A program made the translations under genes and the position numbers. Below, piece by piece: positions 33,331 to 42,355 of a stretch of 64,000 bases of DNA. Source of the DNA: Mucilaginibacter rivuli (GTDB taxonomy: Bacteria > Bacteroidota > Bacteroidia > Sphingobacteriales > Sphingobacteriaceae); contig NZ_JAHXPQ010000001.1 of the NCBI RefSeq assembly GCF_019391655.1, positions 124,001 through 188,000 on the forward strand, read 5' to 3'. Under the pieces are notes generated by a model that had not been told where the DNA came from, made no database searches, and saw nothing but the letters and a program-made list of their open reading frames with translations. The first letter of the stretch is position 1. The number at the start of each line of letters is the position of its first letter.

Positions 33331-34698
33331 ATGAAAAAAAGCCTGTTTTACTTATCTTTTTTAACAAGCCTTGCCTGCGTAAACATCGCGAAAGCGCAAA
33401 ACAATTGTTCCGACCAGTTTTGGGGCAGCGAATCGCTTTACACATTTACCCAGCCCGAATACACACCAACACCAGCCGAGTATACGCCCATTTTTATAAA
33501 TTATATTGGCAGGAACGGGGCATCGCATATGCTTAAAGATGTAACTACATCATTTGTGTACAGCATTTTGATGAAAGCGGATAGTGCCCACTCTTTAAAA
33601 GTGGATGGTAACAAACTACGAAAAATGCTTTTATTGATACAAAGTATTGAACGGCCCAAACTTGATAATTTATCCTTGTCGGGAATAGATGAATTGAAGG
33701 GTATAGGCACACGTATGAGGGTTAATTACCGCGATGTTTTTAAGCCGGGTTCATGTGTTAAAGTATCGGCTTTAAAACAAAACAGGATGACTCAAAGCGC
33801 CGAAGCATTATTGGCTGGTTTAGGCCGTAGCTTAGATAATCCGGCATGCGATAAACCAGATTACAATGATGATGATAACCTGCAACCTTTAGGTGCTGCC
33901 CCGGGTTTAAAAGAGTTTGCAACAACCGGCGATTGGAAAGACAATGTTGACAATATACGCGATGCAAAACGCCCCGAAAACTTTAACGTACGTTTTTTAA
34001 CCCGCTTTTTTGAGCAAAAGTTTTTTGATAGCATTGACGAAACCGTACAGAATAAATTTATTGCCGATATGTACGACCTGAGTTTGGTAACAAACTCCAT
34101 TAAACGCGAAATTACGCAAGCCGGTTATACCTGGGCACAACTGGATATCCGTTCGTTTTTTACCTGCGAGGAGCTGGAGCTGTTTGATAAACTAAATTCG
34201 GCAGCGGAGTTTTATAAAAGCGGACCGGGTAATGATAAAGCAGGAATACAGGTACGCAGTGCAGTACCTTTATTGGTTAATTTTATAAATACCACCGATG
34301 CATATTCGGTAGGCCAAACTGTTGCTGCCGATGTGAGGTTTACTACATCCGGGTCTATCGCTTCGCTTGCCGCATTAATGAATATTAAGGGTGCAAATAA
34401 AGAGAGCGCCGATATTTATAAGTTTGATAAAGTTTGGAAAGCATCCGAGGTGATACCTTTGGCGGCTAACATACAATGGATACTGTACAAAGGTACCACG
34501 CCCGATACCCGCCGCTATTACGTAATTAAGTTTATGATGAATGAGAAAGAAGTGGCTATTGATGGATTAAAAACAAACGCTTTCCCGTATTATCAATGGG
34601 ATGATGTAAAGGCATATTTCCTGAAAAAGTTAAACGATGAGTGGGATGTAGAAAAGCTAAGCGACAACATGCATAACTACCTCTTAAACCTCAAGTAA
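33331..34698 (+). CDS. MINPP-like histidine phosphatase homologue with destroyed active site (probable pseudo-enzyme), cassette 2
   Basis: The 455-residue protein is a full-length paralogue of the phosphatase at 27425 (ADSAHSLKVDGNKL, GIGTRMRVN, SAEALLAGL, FDKLNSAAEFYKS, GIQVRSAVPLLVNFINTTDAY, NEKEVAIDGLKTNAFPYYQW, NMHNYLLNLK), with a signal peptide ending near residue 22. The catalytic signature RHGSRHLT has become R61-N-G-A-S-H-M-L, losing the nucleophilic histidine and the second arginine. The proton-donor HAE has become T339-S-G341. The frame is intact and otherwise conserved, so loss of catalysis rather than gene decay is the likelier reading. A phosphate-ester-binding or enzyme-regulating role is inference. 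Confidence 0.85.
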   Translation: MKKSLFYLSFLTSLACVNIAKAQNNCSDQFWGSESLYTFTQPEYTPTPAEYTPIFINYIGRNGASHMLKDVTTSFVYSILMKADSAHSLKVDGNKLRKMLLLIQSIERPKLDNLSLSGIDELKGIGTRMRVNYRDVFKPGSCVKVSALKQNRMTQSAEALLAGLGRSLDNPACDKPDYNDDDNLQPLGAAPGLKEFATTGDWKDNVDNIRDAKRPENFNVRFLTRFFEQKFFDSIDETVQNKFIADMYDLSLVTNSIKREITQAGYTWAQLDIRSFFTCEELELFDKLNSAAEFYKSGPGNDKAGIQVRSAVPLLVNFINTTDAYSVGQTVAADVRFTTSGSIASLAALMNIKGANKESADIYKFDKVWKASEVIPLAANIQWILYKGTTPDTRRYYVIKFMMNEKEVAIDGLKTNAFPYYQWDDVKAYFLKKLNDEWDVEKLSDNMHNYLLNLK

Positions 34699-34738
34699 AA
34701 CAAAAATGGGCCGCAAATATTGCGGCCCATTTTTGTTT
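34698..34738. terminator. Bidirectional terminator, 19-bp perfect stem
   Basis: AAACAAAAATGGGCCGCAA and its exact reverse complement flank ATA. It serves the phosphatase-like gene and the convergent gene at 34758. Confidence 0.92.
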
Positions 34739-34757
34739 ACGGCTAAACTTAAACCTG

Positions 34758-35672
34758 TTATTCTTCTTTGGTGATACGCTTTAAACCGATTTTAGCGCCC
34801 TGTTTAACCTGCAGATAGTAAACACCGTTTTGCGGCATATCAAAGCTTTTGGCAAAATTTACTGAGCTTGTTTTTTCTGTCCAAATTACTTTGCCTTCGG
34901 TGTTTTTCAATGTAATCTCGGCATAGCCTGCTACGGGTAACGAGAAACTGATATTAGTTTTACCTGATGAAAACAATGGGGTTATGTTAAGGTCTTTTAT
35001 TTCCAGGTCGGCTTTTTCATTGCCGGTTATTCTTTTAACGTTCTCAGCGCTTGCATCGCCGGCATTAAAATTAATATGTGTGCTAATGCCATCTTTATCA
35101 GTATATGCATAATTAAAGCTTTGTGTGTTCTTACGGTTCATTCGCGTTATACCTGCGCGGGGGCTGTTATAAGTAAATACCTGCGGAAAATCATTGCCGG
35201 GATATTTTGGCTCAAAACGAAAGTTCATATCCGGCATCATATCATCACCCTTGAACAATTTGCGCAACTCAACTTTACCGGCGCTATCGGCAGTTTCAAA
35301 TCTGAAGCTTTTTTCCATATCGGGTATTGTAGCAATAATTTCATCCAGCCCGCCTCTTTTTTGCATAATTATATCCTGCGACTTGTCGCCATTTGTTCGC
35401 ATACGCAAAGTAAATCGTTTGGCCGAGTCTTTTTCGCTATCAATTTTCAGGTTAAAATCACTGTTAAGGTTGTTGAGTTTTTTTAACGCGTCTTTGCGCT
35501 CGCCAGCCGGCAGTTCTTTAATATTTTTTCCGTTTATTGTGGTATCGCTGTTGGTGATAGTAACATTAAGTTCTTTATGCTCTTGCGCCATTACAATAGG
35601 GGGCAATGCAAATATGGCAATTAGGCCAAGCGCGAAGGCAAATTCAAAACCGGGGTTTATTAATTTTTTCAT
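34758..35672 (-). CDS. Secreted protein with type IX secretion-like C-terminal domain
   Basis: From the ATG at 35672 the product has 304 residues. The N-terminal hydrophobic segment ends at VMAQ, consistent with a signal peptide. The middle is a charged, methionine- and lysine-rich region with no recognised domain (KRGGLDEIIATIPDMEKSF). The last 75 or so residues (TNISFSLPVAGYAEITLKNT, NGVYYLQVKQGAKIGLKRI) follow the beta-sandwich pattern of T9SS type A sorting domains. It is divergent from a histidine kinase and response regulator, which may control it. The start at 35672 is preferred over 35711 because the signal sequence begins there; a TAACTTTG box (reverse strand, 35709-35716) overlaps the longer version. 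Confidence 0.75.
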   Translation of the reverse strand: MKKLINPGFEFAFALGLIAIFALPPIVMAQEHKELNVTITNSDTTINGKNIKELPAGERKDALKKLNNLNSDFNLKIDSEKDSAKRFTLRMRTNGDKSQDIIMQKRGGLDEIIATIPDMEKSFRFETADSAGKVELRKLFKGDDMMPDMNFRFEPKYPGNDFPQVFTYNSPRAGITRMNRKNTQSFNYAYTDKDGISTHINFNAGDASAENVKRITGNEKADLEIKDLNITPLFSSGKTNISFSLPVAGYAEITLKNTEGKVIWTEKTSSVNFAKSFDMPQNGVYYLQVKQGAKIGLKRITKEE

Positions 35673-35792
35673 GACGAGGGGTTTTAATGAACAATGAATT
35701 TTATACATCAAAGTTACTAAGCCGTTGTACGCTAATGTGTTAAATGATATGTTAAAATATGTTAAAGACGATTTTATTGATGTTAACTTCGA

Positions 35793-35800
35793 TATTTTTG
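35793..35800 (+). promoter_or_regulatory. -7 box of the histidine kinase gene, 7 nt before ATG
   Basis: TATTTTTG, perfect consensus, followed by TAGTTGA and then the ATG at 35808. Predicts a leader of a few bases at most. Confidence 0.5.
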
Positions 35801-35807
35801 TAGTTGA

Positions 35808-37685
35808 ATGAAAAAGAGGAGTATAGTTTTAATTACCGTATCAATGGCTGTTGCCTTATTAGGTGTTATGGCTATGCAATTCTATTTCCTGCGCCAGTCA
35901 TACCGTCTGCAGTCAGAGTTGTTTGATAGCTCTGTTAACGAAGCGCTGAACAACGTCATATCAAAAGTAAACCAACACGATCAGATCAGTTTTTTAAATG
36001 CCAGGGCAAGGTTTCAACCCATGCTTACCGATGAGGAACGAAAAGCTGTTCCGGCCAATGTAAAATACAAACACAAAAAGTTTGTTTATCAATCAGTTGA
36101 TAACGGTACAAAAACAACCATAATGCGCGATAGTGCCGATAGTCATTTTTCGTCGGTTATTGTAATGCGCAATGGCAGCAAACTTAACAAGGAACGTATT
36201 GCTAAATTAAAAGACAGCCTGAAACAATTGGTAGCTATGCACAACTTTGACAGGGACCTTGATGAGGTTGGCCTGCAGGTTAATGTAGAAGAGTTTACCA
36301 ATGAATTTGGACAGGTACAGCGTACCATTACCCCTAAACTGGTACCTTTGCCAACTATGCGTATTATAGGTAAACTCAATAAATACGATACCACACGCTT
36401 TGTATACAATGATCCTCAGTTTGGTCCGCAGATCATATCAGAGCGGCATATTAATCCGTTATGGCAACGCGATCATGACAGGAAAGAGAAGGAACTGCAG
36501 CTTAAACGCGTGCAGCACATGTTGCAGGTAGAAACTGGCGATCAGCCGGAAAGCCCTGCAAAGCCAAAAACAGCCATATTTGAAAAACTGGCTAATGATT
36601 ACCAACGTACCGATGAGCCTTTACAACAACGGTTAAATCAGGCCATGATCGATTCTCTATTACGCTTTGAGCTCATCAACAGCGGCATTACGCTACCCTT
36701 CAGCTACGAGGTAACAACAGCACATAATGATTCGCTTATATTTTCCAAGGCGATGGATACAAAAGGTGAGCGCCCTGTTTTTGTTGCCGGTAATACTTAC
36801 AAAAGGCCCATATTTAACCAGGAGGTGATAAAAGATCCCGGCCAGTTACAATTGCTGTTCCCGCAAAAAAACTCCTTAATATTGAGCAGGATGGGAGCAT
36901 CTATGGCTACAACAGGTGGTTTATTAATGGTGCTGATCTTTTGCTTCGGTTTTACCATTTATGCGATATTGAGGCAAAAGAAGATATCGGAAATGAAAAC
37001 CGATTTTATCAACAACATGACCCACGAGTTTAAAACCCCGGTCTCAACCATCATGATAGCGAGCGAAGCCTTGCGGGATGATGAGATAGCGCAGGATAAA
37101 AAACGGGTATCAAAACTGGCCAACATCATATACGAAGAAAATGTGCGCCTTGGCAGCCATATTGAGCGGGTGCTAAACATAGCAAAGATTGAAAAAGACG
37201 ATTTTAAACTCGATATTAAAACTGTTGATGTAAATGAGATGATTACTACTGTGCTTGATAGCATGCTGTTAAAACTGCAAAAGCATGATGTTAAGATGGA
37301 AATGGACCTGGCCAGTGCCGACGAATCTTTAATGATAAAAGCCGACGAGCTGCATTTCTCGAACGTGATATATAACCTGGTTGATAACGCTATTAAATAC
37401 AGCGCCGATAAACCCGAAATTACCATTACCACACAGATAAAAAATAAACAGGTGCTGATCAAGGTAGCAGATAAGGGCATTGGCATGAGCTATGATCAAC
37501 AGGCAAAAATATTTGAGCAGTTTTATCGTATACCCACCGGTAACCTGCACGATGTTAAGGGCTTTGGCTTGGGCCTTAGTTATGTAAATACCATTGTAAA
37601 GCGTTTGAATGGAAGTATCAGCGTAAAATCTGAAAAGGACAAAGGCTCTGAATTTGAATTGAAGTTTGATAGGGTTTCAGCTTAA
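35808..37685 (+). CDS. Two-component sensor histidine kinase (RprX-like)
   Basis: A 625-residue kinase with a membrane helix at about 6-28, a large extracytoplasmic sensor region to about 365 without recognised fold, and a second helix at about 366-388. The HisKA domain follows with H406 in NNMTHEFKTPVSTI, then the ATPase domain (YNLVDNAIKYS, VADKGIGMSYDQQAKIFEQFYR, GFGLGLSYV). This layout matches RprX-type Bacteroidota kinases. The cognate regulator starts 14 nt downstream. Signal unknown. Confidence 0.92.
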   Translation: MKKRSIVLITVSMAVALLGVMAMQFYFLRQSYRLQSELFDSSVNEALNNVISKVNQHDQISFLNARARFQPMLTDEERKAVPANVKYKHKKFVYQSVDNGTKTTIMRDSADSHFSSVIVMRNGSKLNKERIAKLKDSLKQLVAMHNFDRDLDEVGLQVNVEEFTNEFGQVQRTITPKLVPLPTMRIIGKLNKYDTTRFVYNDPQFGPQIISERHINPLWQRDHDRKEKELQLKRVQHMLQVETGDQPESPAKPKTAIFEKLANDYQRTDEPLQQRLNQAMIDSLLRFELINSGITLPFSYEVTTAHNDSLIFSKAMDTKGERPVFVAGNTYKRPIFNQEVIKDPGQLQLLFPQKNSLILSRMGASMATTGGLLMVLIFCFGFTIYAILRQKKISEMKTDFINNMTHEFKTPVSTIMIASEALRDDEIAQDKKRVSKLANIIYEENVRLGSHIERVLNIAKIEKDDFKLDIKTVDVNEMITTVLDSMLLKLQKHDVKMEMDLASADESLMIKADELHFSNVIYNLVDNAIKYSADKPEITITTQIKNKQVLIKVADKGIGMSYDQQAKIFEQFYRIPTGNLHDVKGFGLGLSYVNTIVKRLNGSISVKSEKDKGSEFELKFDRVSA

Positions 37686-37699
37686 AAAAAAATCACTGC

Positions 37700-38392
37700 A
37701 TGAAAAAAATACTACTTGTTGAAGATGATCCCAATTTAGGTTTGCTGTTGCAGGATTACCTGGAACTGAAAGGTAAGTTTGAAGTAGTATTATGCAAAGA
37801 TGGTGATGAAGGCCTCAAGGCATTTACCAAGGCCCAGTATGATCTGCTGATACTCGACGTAATGATGCCTAAAAAAGATGGCTTTACCCTCGGCAAAGAG
37901 ATCCGTAAAATGAACGCTAATGTACCTATCATTTTTGCTACCGCTAAGGCGATGATAGAAGATAAAACCCAGGCTTTTAATTTGGGTGGCGATGATTATA
38001 TAACCAAACCTTTCAGGATAGAAGAACTATTGTTGCGCATAAACGCTTTACTAAAACGCGTAAACGAAGGGGGCAAGGAAGGCTCCAATAGTCAAACCAG
38101 TTTTAGAATAGGTAAATATGAGTTTGACTACAAAAGCCAGATGATACACGAGGGTGATAACCATCAAAAATTATCAACAAAAGAAGCCGAGTTATTACGT
38201 TTACTATGCCTTAAACAGAACGAGGTACTAACCCGCGAAGAAGCCCTGCTGAACATATGGCATGATGATAACTACTTTAACGGCCGAAGTATGGATGTGT
38301 TTTTAAGTAAGATACGCAAGTACCTTAAAGACGACTCAAAAGTAGAGATCATTAACGTGCACGGCAAAGGGTATAAGCTGTTAGTGAATTAA
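37700..38392 (+). CDS. OmpR-family response regulator (RprY-like)
   Basis: The 230-residue regulator has a receiver domain with acidic pocket EDD (residues 8-10), phospho-acceptor D53 in LILDVMMPKKDG and K in TKPF, followed by a winged-helix DNA-binding domain (LSTKEAELLRLLCLKQNEVLTREEALLNIW, GRSMDVFLSKIRKYL, NVHGKGYKLL). Partner of the kinase just upstream. Confidence 0.95.
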   Translation: MKKILLVEDDPNLGLLLQDYLELKGKFEVVLCKDGDEGLKAFTKAQYDLLILDVMMPKKDGFTLGKEIRKMNANVPIIFATAKAMIEDKTQAFNLGGDDYITKPFRIEELLLRINALLKRVNEGGKEGSNSQTSFRIGKYEFDYKSQMIHEGDNHQKLSTKEAELLRLLCLKQNEVLTREEALLNIWHDDNYFNGRSMDVFLSKIRKYLKDDSKVEIINVHGKGYKLLVN

Positions 38393-38395
38393 CAG

Positions 38396-38710
38396 CTATT
38401 TACCAAACATCCCGCCAAGACCACCAAGTCCGCCAAACATTTGTTGTGTCATAGCAGCCATTTCGGCCTGGTTTACGTTTTCGGCTTGCTCCAGAGCTTT
38501 GTTAACAGCAATCAGTAACAGGTCTTCCAATTGCTCTTTATCGGCTTCCTGCACTATTTCCTCATCAATACTAATGGAGATAATCTTTTTATTTCCGTTA
38601 GCGCTAACGCTTACTTTGCCACCTTCGGCAGTACCGGTTACTGTAATGGCATCGAGCCTTTGTTTAACTTCGCCCGCTTTTTGCTGGGCTTCTAATATTT
38701 TATCGAACAT
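38396..38710 (-). CDS. YbaB/EbfC family nucleoid-associated protein
   Basis: A 104-residue protein with the family pattern: an N-terminal helix (MFDKILEAQQKAGEVKQRLD), a central sheet (GGKVSVSANGNKKIISISIDEE) and a C-terminal helix followed by a methionine/glycine-rich tail (MFGGLGGLGGMFGK). Members bind DNA as dimers and in other phyla are linked to dnaX-recR, which is not seen here. Convergent with the regulator gene, 3 nt apart. Confidence 0.92.
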   Translation of the reverse strand: MFDKILEAQQKAGEVKQRLDAITVTGTAEGGKVSVSANGNKKIISISIDEEIVQEADKEQLEDLLLIAVNKALEQAENVNQAEMAAMTQQMFGGLGGLGGMFGK

Positions 38711-38738
38711 CGTTTTATATTTTACTGGTTAACACCAA

Positions 38739-39944
38739 TTAGTCGTCGCTTGTTTCGCCCGTGCCATTATATGCGCTTTTGCGCACTACCGGCATACCCG
38801 CGGCTTTAAACAGATCGTCAAGGTGTAACAAACTGCCATTGGCTAAGTTTGAGAGTAGTACAATGGTTATATCATTCTTCAGGTCTCTCAGGTAAATATG
38901 CCTGAACCCGTGCCACCAGCCGGTATGGTAAATTACCTGTTGTCCCGGCGCTTCAAAAACCCGCCAGCCGTATCCATAGCTAAAATGGCCATGCAGCATA
39001 GGGTTACGTGGTACATAGGCCGAATCCATACTCGCCTTTTTAAGCAGGATGCCTCTGCGCAAAGCATTGTCAAAAAGGTAAAGATCACCTGCTGTACTGT
39101 AAACCCCTTTATCGCCTACAGGCCCATCTAAAAAGTTTTGTGCTACCGAGTATTTCCACTGACCCCTGTCGTGCCCAACCACGTCAACAGGTATCTTATC
39201 ATACTCGGCTTTTGAATATACGGCTGTATGACTCATACCTGCCGGTGCAAATACATTCTCTTTCATGTATTTGGAGTAGGGCATACCGGTAACTTTTTCT
39301 ATGATAGAACCGAGCACCATAAAGTTAGAGTTATTATATAAAAACCGCTTATCAGGCACATTAAAGCGTGCGGGTTTATATTTTGCTATCAGGTTCATTT
39401 CGTCCTGGTTGCTGATGCCCTTGCGTTGATCGCGATGCTCTTTGCGATAAATATCATCTGTAAAGTACACATAGTTCATCATGCCAGAGCGGTGTGTAAG
39501 CAACAATTTAATGGTTACACCATCATACGGAAAGTTAGGGAAAAAGTCTTTTACATTTTGATCCAGCTTAATTTTTCCGCGTTCTACCAATTGCAAAATA
39601 GCGGTCGATGTCATTGTTTTTGTTACCGATGCAAGCTCGAATTGTGAGTCCATAGTGAGCATTTTTTTGCGCAGGTAATCGGCCCATCCAAAGCTGTTCT
39701 CGTATATTATTTTACCGTGTTTGGCAACCAGCACATTGCCGTTAAACCCGGCGTGGCTGTGCAGGTGCTGCATTACCTCGTCAATGCGCTTATCCGCGTT
39801 GTTCTTGTCGTATTTAAGGATAGAAAGATCGGGCTTCGCACGCTCTTCGGAAGCGCCTTTATCCTTGTCTTTACTTTGTGAGCATGATAATATCGACAAG
39901 GTAAAGAAAACAGACAGCAATGTGTTTTTAGAAACAGAACTCAT
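38739..39944 (-). CDS. Serine hydrolase, class C beta-lactamase/esterase family, lipoprotein
   Basis: The protein has the penicillin-binding fold motifs: SxxK in ASVTK (serine 116, lysine 119 counted from the most upstream possible start), YNN in FLYNNSNFMVLG and HTG in YHTGWWHGF. An N-terminal hydrophobic segment ends in a lipobox ILSC. Such proteins include esterases, D-aminopeptidases and peptidoglycan hydrolases; true beta-lactamase activity is not implied. The start is uncertain: 39974, 39956 and 39944 are in frame, and 39944 (MSSVSKNT) gives the most typical signal sequence. Confidence 0.85.
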   Translation of the reverse strand: MSSVSKNTLLSVFFTLSILSCSQSKDKDKGASEERAKPDLSILKYDKNNADKRIDEVMQHLHSHAGFNGNVLVAKHGKIIYENSFGWADYLRKKMLTMDSQFELASVTKTMTSTAILQLVERGKIKLDQNVKDFFPNFPYDGVTIKLLLTHRSGMMNYVYFTDDIYRKEHRDQRKGISNQDEMNLIAKYKPARFNVPDKRFLYNNSNFMVLGSIIEKVTGMPYSKYMKENVFAPAGMSHTAVYSKAEYDKIPVDVVGHDRGQWKYSVAQNFLDGPVGDKGVYSTAGDLYLFDNALRRGILLKKASMDSAYVPRNPMLHGHFSYGYGWRVFEAPGQQVIYHTGWWHGFRHIYLRDLKNDITIVLLSNLANGSLLHLDDLFKAAGMPVVRKSAYNGTGETSDD

Positions 39945-40120
39945 AAAATTTAACATAGAATTGAACCACCGCAAAAATTATTAATTATATGTTAAGTTAA
40001 CCGCAATAGTTTTACACAATGTTGCTTTTTCTGTTTAAAAACAATTAAAACATATCCGAAGAACTGAATCAATGCTAAGCGGTAATTCAGTCATTCCAAA
40101 AGAAAGAAAGAAGAGGAATA

Positions 40121-40918
40121 TTAGTGTATTGGCCTGCGATATGAGGTTATGCTGCCAAAATTAAACTTAACACCTATATTAAACCCGCCAAATTGCTCGA
40201 AGGTCTTTTTTACAACCAGCGGGTCGGCATAACCATCAAGGCCATAGCCTAAAACCCAGTTGCGTTGATAACCTACTTCAATTAAAACAGAAGGCATATC
40301 ATAATTGTTAAATATTTTATGCTGATAACCTACCCGTAAAGGGATAACAACATCCTGACTATTATCCGATCCGCCGATGTAATAAGTGCCATCGGGGCTA
40401 AGGCGGTCGTTATTATCGCTAATGCTGTTAAATACCAAACCAACACCCGAACCGACATAAATATTCTTTAATATCTTGTTTATAATGCCATCATTTGCAT
40501 AATCCATAAACTCGCCAAGTTGCACATCGGCATAAATATTAAGTTTTTGGAAGTTATTGGTATAGCTAAGGTGGTAAGGGTCTAGTAGATCATAAGTCTT
40601 AGTTAAAAGCTGGAACATAGTAGCATAATTAGGATCAGTAATATCTAAAGCCGCTACAGCTTTAGGATAATACTCATTATAGCCACCCGATAATTTACCA
40701 AACTGGTAATCGAGCGTAACGCTTATGTATGGCGATACATTATAGCCGAGATTAAAATTAAAAGCCGGATGTGATGATTCGCTTTGTACGTTGGTGCTGC
40801 CTTTTAAATAGCTTATGCCGGTACCTAAACTCCATTGTGCGTAATTATACCCAATTTGTGCATTGGCGGTAAAAATTGATGCCTGAACCAGAAGAAGAAT
40901 TATTAAAGCTTTTTTCAA
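40121..40918 (-). CDS. Outer-membrane beta-barrel protein of unknown function
   Basis: The 265-residue protein has a signal peptide ending TANAQ near residue 20, then alternating hydrophobic strands with aromatic girdles (YAQWSLGTGISYLKG, YISVTLDYQFGKL, YVGSGVGLVFNS, FNIGVKFNFGS), the pattern of porin-like barrels. No closer family is recognised. A TATTTTTG box on the reverse strand (40981-40988) could be its promoter, with a leader of about 60 nt. Confidence 0.72.
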   Translation of the reverse strand: MKKALIILLLVQASIFTANAQIGYNYAQWSLGTGISYLKGSTNVQSESSHPAFNFNLGYNVSPYISVTLDYQFGKLSGGYNEYYPKAVAALDITDPNYATMFQLLTKTYDLLDPYHLSYTNNFQKLNIYADVQLGEFMDYANDGIINKILKNIYVGSGVGLVFNSISDNNDRLSPDGTYYIGGSDNSQDVVIPLRVGYQHKIFNNYDMPSVLIEVGYQRNWVLGYGLDGYADPLVVKKTFEQFGGFNIGVKFNFGSITSYRRPIH

Positions 40919-41008
40919 AATATAATATTATTTGTAGCCCGGCCGGTTTATACCCGGCAATATTTTTTAACTAAGTTTACCAAAAATAAAGTTTCATTTG
41001 GTATTATC

Positions 41009-42268
41009 ATGACTTCTTTCAAATTTTCTGATCTTAAGTCTACAGTAGCTGAACGATTTTTGCGCTATGTTATTGTGGATACGCAGTCCGATCCCGCATC
41101 AAAAACTTGTCCGTCAACACCTAAACAAAAAAACCTGGGCAATATCCTTGTTGCCGAATTGCTCGACATAGGTATTACTGATACGAATATAGACGAATTT
41201 GGTTACGTTTACGCAACTATTCCGGCAAATACAAACAAACAAAATGTGCCTGTAATTTGCTTCTGCTCGCACATGGATACCTCGCCCGATTGTACCGGGC
41301 TTAATGTGAAACCAATTGTTCATGCAAACTATGATGGCCGTGATCTTATTTTGCCCGATGACGAGAGCCAGGTACTCCGTTTAAGCGAGCACCCCGACCT
41401 TAAGAACCAGATAGGCAACGATGTGATTACTGCCAGCGGTACTACTTTGCTTGGTGCGGATAACAAAGCAGGTATTGCCGAAATTATGGATGCTGCATAC
41501 CAGTTGGTTAACCACCCCGAAATAAAACATGGAACAATAAAAATACTGTTCACGCCTGATGAAGAAATAGGGCGCGGTGTTGATAAGGCTGATCTGAAAA
41601 AGCTTGGTGCCGATTTTGCCTATACCATTGATGGTGAAAGCGCCGGTACAATGGAGGATGAAACCTTTTCGGCAGATGGTGCGAAACTGATCATCAACGG
41701 TATTAGCGCGCATCCCGGCTTCGCTAAAGGCAAAATGCAAAGCGCTATAAAAATTGCAGGTGCTATTGTGGCTGCTTTACCGTATCACCTGTCGCCCGAA
41801 GGTACATCGGGCAAACAGGGTTTTGTACATCCGGTTGATATTGGCGGGCATGTAGAGGAGGCAACAGTTGATTTTATCATCCGCGATTTTGAAGATGAAA
41901 AGCTGAAAGAGCATGCCGATGTGATTAGAAAGATCACTGAAAATGTATTGCTGGCTTATCCCGGGGCAAGTTATGAGTTGCAAGTAAAAGAACAGTACCG
42001 CAACATGAAACAGGTATTAGATAAACACCCGGCTATTGTTGATAATGCCATGGAAGCTATCAGGCGTGCAGGTATGGAGCCGCGTTTACGCAGTATCCGC
42101 GGCGGAACTGATGGTTCGCGCCTGTCATTTATGGGTTTGCCATGTCCTAATATTTTTGCGGGCGAGCATGCCTTTCACGGTAAGCAGGAGTGGGTATCTG
42201 TACAGGATATGCAAAAAGCCGTGTCCACAATTCTGCATTTATGCCAGGTTTGGGAAGAGCAGGCCTAA
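41009..42268 (+). CDS. pepT: Peptidase T (tripeptide aminopeptidase)
   Basis: A 419-residue M20B metallopeptidase with the zinc-site blocks CFCSHMDTSPD, LLGADNKAGIAEIM, FTPDEEIGRGVDK and GGTDGSRLSFMGLPCPNIFAGEHAFHG. PepT removes the N-terminal residue from tripeptides in the cytoplasm. The ATG at 41009 is preceded by TTCATTTG, a weak -7 box 8 nt upstream. Confidence 0.96.
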   Translation: MTSFKFSDLKSTVAERFLRYVIVDTQSDPASKTCPSTPKQKNLGNILVAELLDIGITDTNIDEFGYVYATIPANTNKQNVPVICFCSHMDTSPDCTGLNVKPIVHANYDGRDLILPDDESQVLRLSEHPDLKNQIGNDVITASGTTLLGADNKAGIAEIMDAAYQLVNHPEIKHGTIKILFTPDEEIGRGVDKADLKKLGADFAYTIDGESAGTMEDETFSADGAKLIINGISAHPGFAKGKMQSAIKIAGAIVAALPYHLSPEGTSGKQGFVHPVDIGGHVEEATVDFIIRDFEDEKLKEHADVIRKITENVLLAYPGASYELQVKEQYRNMKQVLDKHPAIVDNAMEAIRRAGMEPRLRSIRGGTDGSRLSFMGLPCPNIFAGEHAFHGKQEWVSVQDMQKAVSTILHLCQVWEEQA

Positions 42269-42355
42269 AGCGTAATTGCCCATCTCAAAAAGGTTAGCCA
42301 AACACATTGATCGTATAAATCGTTATAATTACTATTTTTACGCCCAACACTAAGC

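Noticed and set aside
33331..34698. Pseudogene call for the second phosphatase
   Set aside because: The frame is intact, the signal peptide and non-catalytic blocks are conserved, and the length matches its paralogue, so a catalytically dead but functional protein is the better reading.
38739..39944. Antibiotic beta-lactamase
   Set aside because: The motifs define a broad serine-hydrolase family; nothing here indicates beta-lactam resistance rather than an esterase or peptidase.
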